The notes beneath the pieces are model-generated. The model searched no databases, was not told the origin of the DNA, and saw nothing but the letters and a program-made list of their open reading frames with translations. Position numbers and translations under genes: made by a program. Of a DNA stretch of 64,000 nucleotides, positions 55,209 to 63,315 are shown piece by piece. The stretch comes from Paraburkholderia ultramafica. GTDB taxonomy: Bacteria; Pseudomonadota; Gammaproteobacteria; Burkholderiales; Burkholderiaceae. The stretch lies in contig NZ_CADIKK010000019.1 of the NCBI RefSeq assembly GCF_902859915.1, positions 62,001 through 126,000 on the forward strand, written 5' to 3'. The first letter of the stretch is position 1; every line of letters starts with the position of its first letter.

Positions 55209-55312
55209 TAGGCCCCCTGTTCGCGAGAATTTAACGTGAGTAAGGCGCATCACAATCTCGGCCGTGTGCGCGTGGCGAGCAGGCTCGCGCCGCCACGTTA
55301 GTTCGCCTGATG

Positions 55313-55750
55313 CTAAGCACGTAGGTACCATTCGTCCGAACCGTAAATCCTGTTAAATGTATCGATGTCGCGCTTATAGCCGAGTTCCTCCACGAAGCCC
55401 AGCGACCGCAGCACTTCACGTACGCGCAAGAGGTCTTGTTTGTCTGTCCAATCTCGCGTGTACACGCAAATGACGTGACCATCACGACCCATGCTGCGCA
55501 GAGCCGTCGATACCTTCGCAAACAAGAGCTTGTCGCCCTCAACGGCGCCTTTAATTTTTGCCCATGCTTGGTCGACATCGGATGAAGGCGCGAAAATGCA
55601 CCACTTGCCCGTTGTAGGTCCCGAGCGGATGATGCCGCAGCTAGGGGATTTCCTCATCTGCCAGCTCCGACTGAAGTCTTCGGAGGGTTTGTCTGACTTC
55701 CTGAGCAGCTGCTCTATGAGACGCGGTTGTTCGGTCATTTGAGTCGTCAT
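55313..55750 (-). CDS. DUF1917/Bles03-like protein
   Basis: 145 residues; start at 55750 after GGGGCAA. GPTTGKWCIFAPSSDVDQAW, AKIKGAVEGDKLLFAKVSTA, GHVICVYTRDWTDKQDLLRV, REVLRSLGFVEELGYKRDID match the Bles03-like family, also annotated as putative phosphothreonine-lyase-like. Biochemical role unproven. Part of a minus-strand run from 56041 down to 54897. Confidence 0.7.
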   Translation of the reverse strand: MTTQMTEQPRLIEQLLRKSDKPSEDFSRSWQMRKSPSCGIIRSGPTTGKWCIFAPSSDVDQAWAKIKGAVEGDKLLFAKVSTALRSMGRDGHVICVYTRDWTDKQDLLRVREVLRSLGFVEELGYKRDIDTFNRIYGSDEWYLRA

Positions 55751-55789
55751 TTGCCCCGAATTTCTTGAGGTCGCTGTGCCAAATCCGCT

Positions 55790-56041
55790 TTAAAAGCGAT
55801 GTCGAGTCTTTCTATCCACGCCAACTGCCGACCGCGGTTGCGATGCTTCAGGAGAGAGCCAGACGTTCGGGAACGCTGCGGCCGACACCGCGAGGTCGAC
55901 ATCAAGGGGGTAGTGCCGAAGGAGCCGCATCGCCGCTTCTCGGATTTTGCTGGGGTCAGTGAGGCTGTCGTCGGAAGCGAGCATCTGGAGAAATCTGCGG
56001 GTCTCGATTACCGCCTTGGTCCGTTCAGCTGGTGTGGTCAT
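55790..56041 (-). CDS. BPSL0761-family small protein
   Basis: 83 residues; start at 56041 after GGAGCAACAT. TPAERTKAVIETRRFLQML, ASDDSLTDPSKIREAAMRLL, RHYPLDVDLAVSAAA is the BPSL0761 family pattern (ERT-A---TR-FL ... LLRHYP). Function unknown; typical of Burkholderiaceae accessory regions. Confidence 0.75.
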   Translation of the reverse strand: MTTPAERTKAVIETRRFLQMLASDDSLTDPSKIREAAMRLLRHYPLDVDLAVSAAAFPNVWLSPEASQPRSAVGVDRKTRHRF

Positions 56042-56213
56042 ATGTTGCTCCGGTCCATCGCCGAAATTCGGCCTCACTACACACGCGGCCAGCTTTCACA
56101 TCTTTTGAGGCCAGACAAGACATCTGTGAGCAGCAACTCTTTCGTGCGCTGCCGACTCAGCTCGCGTCTTTGCATCCGTTGCGCCGTGAGACATTTGACA
56201 CGAGAGCGCACGT

Positions 56214-56846
56214 TCATGACTTCGGTCCGCGTTCGTTCGGCTTCAACTGAGACAGATATGCTGTCGGAACTATCGCGGTAAGCCATACCCCATTGTCCGA
56301 ACGAGTGAAAGCGTACCCGTCGGCATGCATCTGCGCGGCATTCACAACCAGTACCAATAGTTGACCATGGCGAGCACCTACCCGCGTTGCTGTGTCGATG
56401 TCCGTGCTCAGATGGACGGCGTGCCTGGTTCGAGGCGTCAACCCCTCTTCGGCAATACTCGCCCAGTTGCTCCAGGTCGTGCCGTGATAAAGAACCGCCG
56501 GAGGCTCCATCTCGGCATATCCAAGCTCCACGCCTATCGAGTGGCCCTGCGCTGCACGTATTCGCGTGCCATCTGGTGAAAGCGTGAATCGCTGTTTATC
56601 GCTTGTGGCAACGACCGCCTGTAAGACGTCTTTGGTGATTGTCGGCATTGTTCTCAGTCGCTTCGACGCACCTGTAGTACGTGCAGTACGCTCGATAGCG
56701 CGTATCAGTTCGTCGACAGATACCCAGCCTTGACTGTCGAGCCGAATGCCAATCATCTCCGGTTCGTGACGCAAAATCTTCGAGAGAAGTCTGCTGACCG
56801 CGACGTGGTCATCGGGAAGATGCTTATCGGTATTCGACATTCTCAT
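56214..56846 (-). CDS. kptA: RNA 2'-phosphotransferase (Tpt1/KptA)
   Basis: 210-residue ADP-ribosyltransferase-fold enzyme that removes 2'-phosphates from RNA using NAD+. Catalytic positions: Arg26-His27 in LLSKILRHEPEMIGIRLDSQ, Arg97 in IRAAQGHSIGVEL, and Arg139/Arg141 in GLTPRTRHAVHLS. NAD-site stretch: LYHGTTWSNWASIAEEGL. Complete family length. The start could be 56846 or 56840. Bacterial KptA substrates are unknown; here it is followed on the opposite side by a small gene and the tandem paralogue pair on the same strand. Confidence 0.92.
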   Translation of the reverse strand: MRMSNTDKHLPDDHVAVSRLLSKILRHEPEMIGIRLDSQGWVSVDELIRAIERTARTTGASKRLRTMPTITKDVLQAVVATSDKQRFTLSPDGTRIRAAQGHSIGVELGYAEMEPPAVLYHGTTWSNWASIAEEGLTPRTRHAVHLSTDIDTATRVGARHGQLLVLVVNAAQMHADGYAFTRSDNGVWLTAIVPTAYLSQLKPNERGPKS

Positions 56847-56864
56847 CTTGAAGAAGTATCTATC

Positions 56865-57065
56865 TCAGTGTCTCTTGCGTTGCTTCGCACGGCATTGCTC
56901 TAGCTCTTTGCTGAGCGCATCTATCTGCGCTTGCACGCCGGCCGCCTGCTGAAGGAGCTGGCCGACTTGATGCCAATACTCATGGCCAAGGTCTCCGTCC
57001 GCGAGAGCAAGCTCGTGGAATTTGCGCAGCGCAATCTCCAAGTCAAGTTCATTTTCGGTAGGCAT
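56865..57065 (-). CDS. Small coiled-coil protein upstream of kptA
   Basis: 66 residues: MPTENELDLEIALRKFHELA, GHEYWHQVGQLLQQAAGVQA, QIDALSKELEQCRAKQRKRH. Helical and charged; no family. It lies 18 bp upstream of the kptA start on the same strand, so probably co-transcribed. Confidence 0.55.
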   Translation of the reverse strand: MPTENELDLEIALRKFHELALADGDLGHEYWHQVGQLLQQAAGVQAQIDALSKELEQCRAKQRKRH

Positions 57066-57269
57066 GTTGCTCTTTGCAGTGAACGAAGGATGATGCTAGC
57101 GCGATGAAGCAACTGAACGCCAGAGGATGTAGCCCTGGTTCACATAGCGCTTCCTTATGCGTAACATGACCAAAGCGAGAACAGCTCCGAGCGCTGGCAC
57201 ATACAGTAGCGGTGGGGTTTTGGAGAACGATTTCCAGAATCCGTCCCATGGCATCGAAAGGAACTGTGC

Positions 57270-57977
57270 TCAGCGCTTCGCGAATTCTTCAGCGGCTTTC
57301 AACACAGGCTTGACCTTTTTTATCGCGAGAAATTGGAGCGGCGTGGAGCCACCAAGTGTCTCTGCCGGGGTCGTGAAAAATTCCCATCTGTCCCAACCCG
57401 ACGTATCATCCAAGCTACGCACGACCTTCGCGAAGTCGTTGTGATGAATCATGGGGGAGAGAAAGAATGCGGGAATGTACGCCTCTCCTTCGAGCTCAAC
57501 GCTAAAGACTTTCCCTGAAGCGAGGGATTTGCTCAGTTTCTTCTCTGTGACATCTGCCGCCCCAAGGTAGTCCTCCATACGCAGCAACTTTCCCTGATGC
57601 ACGAGGTCGTAGCGCTCGGAGTTTGCCGACGCGCTCTGTAACGCATCCTCGTTTTCAGATGTTCGCGGTTTCGATTGACGGCGAACGCGCTTGCGTAGAT
57701 TCTCGTCCTCGTCATGCATCGAGGGAAGGTCTACGTTGAGTATCGTCGATACGCCAATGACTTCCCACAGTCGATTCTTAAACATGCGCCCGAGCTGCTC
57801 ATCGGAAAGTTCGAGAAGCGCGTTCCAGCCTATAGGGTCAACCAGGAGGGCAGCGACAACTGCACAATGAATCGCGTGGTCTATCTGTGCAAGCCGCGTC
57901 TCTTCGAGCGAACGAGTGTCTCGTTTTTGGCGAGACGGCCGTGGCGTTGATACTCCTTTGTTCGCGATTGGATTCAT
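57270..57977 (-). CDS. Tandem paralogue B (ParS-like C-terminus)
   Basis: 235 residues. The N-terminus is basic, with a helical part IDHAIHCAVVAALLVDP and LSDEQLGRMFKNRLWEVIGV. The C-terminal part shared with its neighbour: LVHQGKLLRMEDYLGAADVT, EKKLSKSLASGKVFSVELEG, DFAKVVRSLDDTSGWDRWEF, FTTPAETLGGSTPLQFLAIK. The last segment (tP-e-LGG-TPLq-L----v--aA--f) resembles the toxin-binding end of Xre/MbcA/ParS antitoxins. It starts 11 bp after the paralogue's stop: an operon. Confidence 0.6.
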   Translation of the reverse strand: MNPIANKGVSTPRPSRQKRDTRSLEETRLAQIDHAIHCAVVAALLVDPIGWNALLELSDEQLGRMFKNRLWEVIGVSTILNVDLPSMHDEDENLRKRVRRQSKPRTSENEDALQSASANSERYDLVHQGKLLRMEDYLGAADVTEKKLSKSLASGKVFSVELEGEAYIPAFFLSPMIHHNDFAKVVRSLDDTSGWDRWEFFTTPAETLGGSTPLQFLAIKKVKPVLKAAEEFAKR

Positions 57978-57988
57978 GGCGGTAGGGG

Positions 57989-58675
57989 TTAGTCAGAGAC
58001 CGGTGTCGTTCTTGTGATACTAAAAAACATCGCACTCAGGGCTTTGAACTCATCGGCTGCCGCCAGTGCTCGCTCCACTTGCTCGCGCCCTAGAAGTCTT
58101 AGCGGCGTAAGACCTCCAAGTGATTCTGATGGCGTCGTGAAGAATTTCCATTTACTCCAACCGGTCACGTCACCCAGGCGCCGTACCACCCTAGCAAAGT
58201 CCCTGCGATTGACTAGATTCGACAGGGCAAAAATTGGGTAATACTGGTTGGACTCAAATTCCACGGTGAACACTCGGCACGACGCAACGTCCTCGCTTAG
58301 CTTTGCCTCAGTGATACCCGCAGCTTTGCAAAAGTCATCAGCGGGTAGCAGCTTTCCTTGTAGAACAAGCGAGTACCGCTCTATGTTGGCCGCAGAGACA
58401 CTGCTCAAACTTGGAAATTCCGAAGCTCGGCGGGCGGTAATGCGACCTCGCTTCTCGTCTTCCTCACGGGTGGAGCTTAGGTCCAAGTTCGACAACGTAG
58501 CGGTGCCGATGACTTGGATGAGGTGTGCTTTGAAGAGGCGCCCGACTTCCGCATCGGATAGGAAAAGACTTGCTTCAGCGCCCGTCGGGTCCGACAGCAT
58601 CGCCGCAACGGCGGCATTGCGCATGACATGTCGCACATCAGCGCTCGTATTACTTACGGACCGCGGCATATCCAT
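57989..58675 (-). CDS. Tandem paralogue A (ParS-like C-terminus)
   Basis: 228 residues: AAVAAMLSDPTGAEASLFLS, DAEVGRLFKAHLIQVIGTAT, then LVLQGKLLPADDFCKAAGIT, DFARVVRRLGDVTGWSKWKF, FTTPSESLGGLTPLRLLGRE. Aligns end to end with paralogue B, with a different N-terminus and a short extension (SITRTTPVSD). Shares the ParS-like motif. First gene of the pair, upstream of B on the minus strand. Family otherwise unknown. Confidence 0.6.
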   Translation of the reverse strand: MDMPRSVSNTSADVRHVMRNAAVAAMLSDPTGAEASLFLSDAEVGRLFKAHLIQVIGTATLSNLDLSSTREEDEKRGRITARRASEFPSLSSVSAANIERYSLVLQGKLLPADDFCKAAGITEAKLSEDVASCRVFTVEFESNQYYPIFALSNLVNRRDFARVVRRLGDVTGWSKWKFFTTPSESLGGLTPLRLLGREQVERALAAADEFKALSAMFFSITRTTPVSD

Positions 58676-58800
58676 CCCTATGTGTTCCTACTTCAAACTT
58701 GCCGGTGCAGGACAAAGTCGAACGTCCGCACCTAACGATAGGCCGGCCTTCTCGGATAAGCTCGTTCTGCTGCCCGCCGCAGATGTCGAATCTCGCTTTC

Positions 58801-59241
58801 TCAGCCGTTCTCGAAGCTCATTACGTTTACCAACCGTGGCCTCTCAACGCGCCTACCGGATGCGACGGGCGAACACGGTCTCGTCTCCCCGTCGGTAGTT
58901 GAATACCAATAACGCACGACGTCCGACTCTTTGGCCTGAACCTCCTGCCACAATCCGCTTACACGACAGAGCGTGACCGAGGCGTCAGCTTCATTGCGAG
59001 CCAACAGGTGAACCGAAAAGCTGACATCGCCAAGATGCAGTACCAGTTCAATCAGCGCCAAGGCACCGTCCACCACCCAACCGTCCGGGCTAGCGCAGTC
59101 CGCACCACCAGATGAGGCAACGACAAAGAAGTTCGGCGTGAGGTCCGACCATCCAATGCAGCGCCACGCAAGAAGTGGCTGCAAGAGTCTCTTCTTTATG
59201 GGATGTGGCTCTTCCCAACTGCTGTCAGTAAATAGCATCAC
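58801..59241 (-). CDS. Hypothetical protein
   Basis: 146 residues: EPHPIKKRLLQPLLAWRCIG, WVVDGALALIELVLHLGDVS, FSVHLLARNEADASVTLCRV, YWYSTTDGETRPCS. Start GTG 59241 or ATG 59238, no clear ribosome site. Family not recognised. Divergent from the XRE gene at 59500. Confidence 0.5.
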   Translation of the reverse strand: MMLFTDSSWEEPHPIKKRLLQPLLAWRCIGWSDLTPNFFVVASSGGADCASPDGWVVDGALALIELVLHLGDVSFSVHLLARNEADASVTLCRVSGLWQEVQAKESDVVRYWYSTTDGETRPCSPVASGRRVERPRLVNVMSFENG

Positions 59242-59433
59242 AAGGGACCAACGAAATGACGCTGAGCGTTACACCGGTTCTCCATCCGCTCCTCGTATAA
59301 GGTAAAACGGCAAGTTAACGTCGCTCCAATCGCTAACAAGCAGGGCGACCAGTCCTATGTGTGGGCAGCGTTGGTGCGCACCCCCACTGATGAGCGAAGT
59401 CTACGAGACTAAATATGAATAGTAAAGACTGTC

Positions 59434-59461
59434 TATTTATAAACTGGATATTTACAAACTG
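59434..59461. promoter_or_regulatory. Two 13-bp direct repeats, XRE operator candidate
   Basis: TATTTATAAACTG (59434-59446) and TATTTACAAACTG (59449-59461), 15 bp apart, 39 bp upstream of the XRE start, inside a very AT-rich patch. The position fits an autoregulatory operator overlapping the promoter. Confidence 0.5.
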
Positions 59462-59499
59462 TAGATTTAGGCCCTACAATCATTGATGCTGCTGCCCAT

Positions 59500-59817
59500 A
59501 TGGCAGACGACGCAATTGCACGTCAAGAAGCGGTCCGAGACCGACTGTCGACGAATCTAAAGTTATTTCGCGGCAAGCTGAGCATGTCCCAGGAAGTCCT
59601 GGCAGACCGTGCTGGCTTGCATCGCACTCATGTAAGCCAAATCGAGCGGGGAAATGCCAATGTCGCGCTTGACACGTTAGTGGCATTGGCGATGGCGCTA
59701 GGAGTCAGCGAGGCGCAATTGCTAACCGAGCAGGATGAATTGCCAATTCCGATGAAATCCGGGCGAAAGAAGGCTTTGGCGGACTCGGCGGGAAAGCTGC
59801 GACGGGCGAAGAACTGA
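59500..59817 (+). CDS. XRE-family transcriptional regulator
   Basis: 105 residues with a Cro/C1 HTH at 18-75: LSTNLKLFRGKLSMSQEVLA, DRAGLHRTHVSQIERGNANV, ALDTLVALAMALGVSEAQLL, then a basic tail. Complete and typical of phage, restriction-controller or island regulators. Last island gene before the right junction; the repeat operator upstream suggests autorepression. Confidence 0.85.
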   Translation: MADDAIARQEAVRDRLSTNLKLFRGKLSMSQEVLADRAGLHRTHVSQIERGNANVALDTLVALAMALGVSEAQLLTEQDELPIPMKSGRKKALADSAGKLRRAKN

Positions 59818-60172
59818 CTCCCTGTCGAGCGACCATTGCCGGTCCCTAATTTCATCATGCTCTCGAATTTGCGAACCGCCCAATACAGGGGAGTTAAGCA
59901 GCGCTACTTCCCCGTGTGCACAACTCTGCTGCCCACACCACAAGGGTGTGGACAGCCGCCCGTCGGGCGGTGCCAGAGTTGCACACACTCGAGCGTCTGA
60001 CGCGCCCCTGGCGGGGCTTGCCTAATTGAGATTTTGAAAGTGTGGATGCGCGTCCGCTTCGTCCACATGCCGCGCCGCGGGGCGCGGCTAAACCCGGGTG
60101 GTTAGCTGGGGTAAGCCGATAAATTTGCTCACGGGGGCGTGTCTGACGTCGGGCCACAAATTGACAACTTTC
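59818..60172. other. Right end of island, no gene
   Basis: GC-rich stretch full of stem-loops (59914-59988 and 60070-60090), then the unusual end sequence running into the interrupted NERD gene. No gene, tRNA or clear attachment core recognised. Confidence 0.5.
59914..59988. repeat. Nested inverted repeats near right junction
   Basis: Outer arms GTGTGCACAACTCTG (59914-59928) and CAGAGTTGCACACAC (59974-59988), enclosing two hairpins: CCACACC/GGTGTGG and CCGCCCG/CGGGCGG. The arrangement could be a cruciform, a recombinase or ParB site, or a terminator cluster. Confidence 0.5.
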
Positions 60173-60550
60173 CTACCAGAAAATCGCAATCTGGGAAACC
60201 GCGCCGAACGCCGCGGTAAAGCGCCGGTGCAAACCTTCGATGGTGTGCGCGAGCGCGATCGCCACATTGCGCTCCGTCTGCAGATAGACCTTGACGAGCC
60301 CCTTCGGGGTTTCGCGCAGAAAGCCGGTTTTCTGTTCGATGATCATCACGCGCCCGGCCGGGCTGACGATCACGAAGTCGGCTTCGCCGAACACCGAGAA
60401 GTTCTGGTTCAGACGTGTCCAGTGGACGCCGTGATAGACCGTGTAGTCAGCGGGGAGCGCCTCTTCGAGCAACGCAAGGGTTTCGCGTTCGCGTGCCGCC
60501 GCGCCGGTGGCGGCGAGGCTCTTCCAGTCGTCGGGGACAATGCGGGCCAT
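60173..60550 (-). pseudogene. NERD-domain protein cut by island
   Basis: 125 codons: MARIVPDDWKSLAATGAAAR, LLEEALPADYTVYHGVHWTR, FGEADFVIVSPAGRVMIIEQ, KTGFLRETPKGLVKVYLQTE, ending HRRFTAAFGA then VSQIAIFW and stop. The first 117 residues are a NERD nuclease-related domain start; family members (NERD-helicases) continue for several hundred residues. The break near 60,199 is the inferred insertion point. Core codon style and the first GATC sites (60257, 60341, 60368) lie in this fragment. Confidence 0.8.
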
Positions 60551-60711
60551 GCGGTGCCTCGTCGTATTCGGGTGCCGTCATTGTACGCAACGCGGGTGCG
60601 CTGGCGCCGGGGTGTGGATGCCGCGCAACCCGCGCGCATCGTGTATCGTTACGCGTTGAACGCCGCGCGCCGCGCGCGGCTTGCCAACCGTAAGAAAAAA
60701 GGATTTACCGG

Positions 60712-61338
60712 ATGATTACGATCTGGGGACGCACCAATTCGGTCAACGTTCAAAAAGTCTTGTGGTGTTGCGACGAACTGGTGCTGCCGTACGAGCGCAT
60801 CGACGCCGGCCTGCAATTCGGCCGCAACAACGAGCCCGACTACCTCGCGATGAACCCGACCGGCAAGATCCCGACGCTGGTCGACGACGACTTCGTGCTG
60901 TGGGAATCCAACTCCATCCTGCGTTATCTGGTGCTGCAATACGACGAATCGAGCCTGCTGTATCCGTCCGAGCCGAAACAGCGCGCCAGTATCGACCGCT
61001 GGCTGGACTGGTCGCTGTCCACGTTGCAACCTGCCGAGCGCCCAGTGTTCTGGGCCATCGTGCGCACGCCCGACGCGCAGCGCGATAGCGCCAAACTGGC
61101 CGCCGATCTCAGCGCGGTCAGCCTGCTGTGGCGCATGCTGGACACGCATCTGCAAGGGCGCTTCTTTCTCGAAGGCGAGAAGTTCACGCTGGCCGATATC
61201 GTGATCGGCGCGTACGCGAAACGCTGGTTCGGGCTGGACGGCGTCGAGCGCGCACCGCTGCCGAATCTGGAGCGCTGGTATTCGCGGATTGCGACGCGCT
61301 CGGGATTCAAGAAGTACGTCGACTTCGCGCTGACCTGA
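60712..61338 (+). CDS. Glutathione S-transferase
   Basis: 208 residues, core genome. The thioredoxin-like N-domain TIWGRTNSVNVQKVLWCCDE, MNPTGKIPTLVDDDFVLWES (glutathione site) and ESNSILRYLVLQY, then the helical C-domain with NLERWYSRIATRSGFKKYVD. Cytosolic conjugation enzyme of unknown substrate. Reads away from the island. Normal length; GATC sites present (60720, 60867 and later). Confidence 0.9.
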   Translation: MITIWGRTNSVNVQKVLWCCDELVLPYERIDAGLQFGRNNEPDYLAMNPTGKIPTLVDDDFVLWESNSILRYLVLQYDESSLLYPSEPKQRASIDRWLDWSLSTLQPAERPVFWAIVRTPDAQRDSAKLAADLSAVSLLWRMLDTHLQGRFFLEGEKFTLADIVIGAYAKRWFGLDGVERAPLPNLERWYSRIATRSGFKKYVDFALT

Positions 61339-61533
61339 GTTTTCAGCCGGCGTTTGACGCGCAAGCTTGCCGCGCTTTTTGCTGTGCCTTTTGCCACACC
61401 GCTTGCGCCCCGTCGGGCGGCAGCGCACGTGCCCCCGCGTCCTGTCTTGCCACGGCGCAAAGCTGTGGCGGGCGGCAACCAACGCAGGGCTCGCATGGGC
61501 ACGGCGCGACGCGCGGACCTTTATAATCGACGC

Positions 61534-62118
61534 ATGAAGACCGCCAAGCCCGCCGTGACCGCCGACCAGGCCACCTCCGCCCACTCCACGGCTGATGCCG
61601 ATGCTCATGAGCCGGCGCACGCGCACGGTGATTCGCAGGAAGCCGCACTGACACTCGCGGAAGAATATTGCCGCGAACGAGGCGAGAAACTCACGCCGAT
61701 TCGCCGCAAAGTGCTCGAATTGCTGCTGAACTCGGGGCGCGCGACCAAAGCGTATTCGTTGCTCGATGAAATGCGCCAGATCCATCCCGGCTCGGCGCCG
61801 CCCACGGTGTATCGGGCGCTGGACTTTCTGCTGTCGGCAGGGCTCGTGCATCGGATCGAGTCGATCAATGCGTTCACCGTCTGTCACGATCTGACGCAAT
61901 GCCAGCACGGTATCCTGGTAGTCTGCCAGGAATGCGGCAGCGTCACCGAACTGCATCAGCCGAAGCTGCGGCAAGCGCTCGTCGCACAGATCGAAGACGC
62001 GGGCTACCGCCTCGGAAGCGCTGAAATCGAATTGAAGGGACTGTGTGCCGCCTGTCAGGCGGCCGAAGCAACGGCCGCTGGCGCGGGCGTTGTGACACCC
62101 GTCGCCGCGGCGAAATAA
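61534..62118 (+). CDS. zur: Fur-family regulator, Zur-like
   Basis: 194 residues; start at 61534 (MKTAKPAVTADQ) before a disordered His-containing leader. Winged helix: RGEKLTPIRRKVLELLLNSG, SLLDEMRQIHPGSAPPTVYR, ALDFLLSAGLVHRI. Metal sites: CHDLTQCQHGILVVCQECGS and C-terminal CAACQ. The CxxC pairs fit a structural Zn site of the Zur subgroup. Represses zinc-uptake genes with Zn bound. Assignment to Zur rather than Fur is by pattern only. Confidence 0.85.
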   Translation: MKTAKPAVTADQATSAHSTADADAHEPAHAHGDSQEAALTLAEEYCRERGEKLTPIRRKVLELLLNSGRATKAYSLLDEMRQIHPGSAPPTVYRALDFLLSAGLVHRIESINAFTVCHDLTQCQHGILVVCQECGSVTELHQPKLRQALVAQIEDAGYRLGSAEIELKGLCAACQAAEATAAGAGVVTPVAAAK

Positions 62119-62259
62119 CGGCGTCTCCGGCGGCCCGGTTCACGGGCCGCGCGGAAATCTGCCGCGGCACTCTGCATGACCATCAAAGCCTGAGCACTCC
62201 GTGCTCCACGTTTGAACCCGCGGCGGAGCACAAACGACACGCCGCGACGCAGCTACCGG

Positions 62260-62772
62260 TCAACCCGCCGCGCGGGCATCGATCGCGTCGTGCAGCAGCG
62301 TCACCAGGTCTTCTGGCAAAGCAGGCTTGGTCATGAAATGCTGGAAGCCTTCGCCGATACTGCGCAAACGATACGCGTCGTCAGTGTGGCCCGTAAGCGC
62401 CACCGCGACCGAAGGCGAGTGATCGCTGCGAATCTCGTGATCGCGCAGCCGCTGGATCAGATAGAAGCCATCCATGGCCGGCAAGTCGAGATCGCAGACG
62501 ACTGCGTCGGGTGACAACCGCAGCGCCGCTTCGACGCCCTCCTCCGCATCCGCCACCGCGCAGACATGTGCGCCTTCCCCTTCGAGTAACAAGGTCAGCG
62601 ATTCCCGGCTATCCGGGTCGTCTTCTACGAGCACGATCGTGGCCTGATCGAGTCTCAATGCAGCGTTCATTGTCTGTTGTTGCTCTAAAAAACCGGTTAG
62701 GCCGTCAGACGTGGCCAACGTTTCATTTTGCTGCTTGCCGCCGATTTGCGCGGCTGCGATGTGGCTGTTCAT
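62260..62772 (-). CDS. Response regulator, single receiver
   Basis: 170 residues from 62772; a shorter start at 62670 is possible. Receiver: IVLVEDDPDSRESLTLLLEG, PDAVVCDLDLPAMDGFYLIQ (phosphoacceptor), VALTGHTDDAYRLRSIGEGF, HFMTKPALPEDLVTLLHDAI. The N-terminal 40 residues are disordered. No output domain; probably signals through a hybrid kinase elsewhere. Core gene. Confidence 0.85.
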   Translation of the reverse strand: MNSHIAAAQIGGKQQNETLATSDGLTGFLEQQQTMNAALRLDQATIVLVEDDPDSRESLTLLLEGEGAHVCAVADAEEGVEAALRLSPDAVVCDLDLPAMDGFYLIQRLRDHEIRSDHSPSVAVALTGHTDDAYRLRSIGEGFQHFMTKPALPEDLVTLLHDAIDARAAG

Positions 62773-63315
62773 GGTTCCGACTCGATTTCATGCACCGAGT
62801 TGCAGACAGACTCAAGATTGTAGAACATGGCCCGAGCGCAACGCGCGTGCACGCTAACGCGCCAAACTGCACGCCGATGAAAAACCGGCACTCGGCGCCA
62901 TCGCCTTGGCAAACCGATGCCGACACCCGATTCGCCGCGGCGGCTCGTACGAACCCCGTTCGCACAGTCGTTCCCGCCTCGCGTCTTTTCTGGCATTCGT
63001 ATTCTTTTGCGTCGCCGGCGAACTGGTTCAGCTTGCGCGGCGTTCACATCCACCCTACTGGCAGCACGCGGCGTGCCTCGTCGGTTTGGACATGGGTCGT
63101 CGGGGTCGCTCGACGGCTTCGCGACTCATACGCGACTATCAGGTAACTCTAACGCGAGGTTTGCGCGAGCCGGCCGCGTGTTGTGCGGCAGCGCTATCAT
63201 CGGATGCGCGAGGGCCACATCAGCGCCCGCGCCATCACCTTTGCCATCACTTTTGCCGCGCCGCGCTGCATACGCTTGCCGACTACCGTTCCCCAACCTG
63301 AGGCCATCCGACACC
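62773..63315. other. Intergenic, divergent promoters
   Basis: 543 bp between the response regulator and the RraA-like gene; no recognisable gene. Confidence 0.4.

Larger units (their letters stand above)
1..60199. mobile_element. Genomic island, right-hand part (GATC-free)
   Basis: Inferred integrative element. The left edge lies outside the window; the right edge is placed near 60,199, where the reading frame of a NERD-domain gene is interrupted. Support: a large serine recombinase and two ParB-type genes at the left, many accessory genes and fragments, a type I restriction operon, and complete absence of the word GATC from 1 to 60,256 with abrupt return in the core flank. Large serine recombinases usually sit beside one attachment site, so the left end is probably a few hundred bases upstream of the window. 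The attachment core was not identified. Confidence 0.7.

Noticed and set aside
59818..60172. tRNA gene as attachment site
   Set aside because: Several stems are present, but no cloverleaf, anticodon arm or T-loop consensus was found.
1..60256. GATC absence as a host-wide feature or simple GC effect
   Set aside because: The adjacent 3.7 kb of core DNA is rich in GATC, and other palindromic tetramers are present in the island.
60649..61974. 441-codon minus-strand open frame over GST and zur
   Set aside because: Antisense to two intact core genes, with low-complexity Arg/Gln composition.
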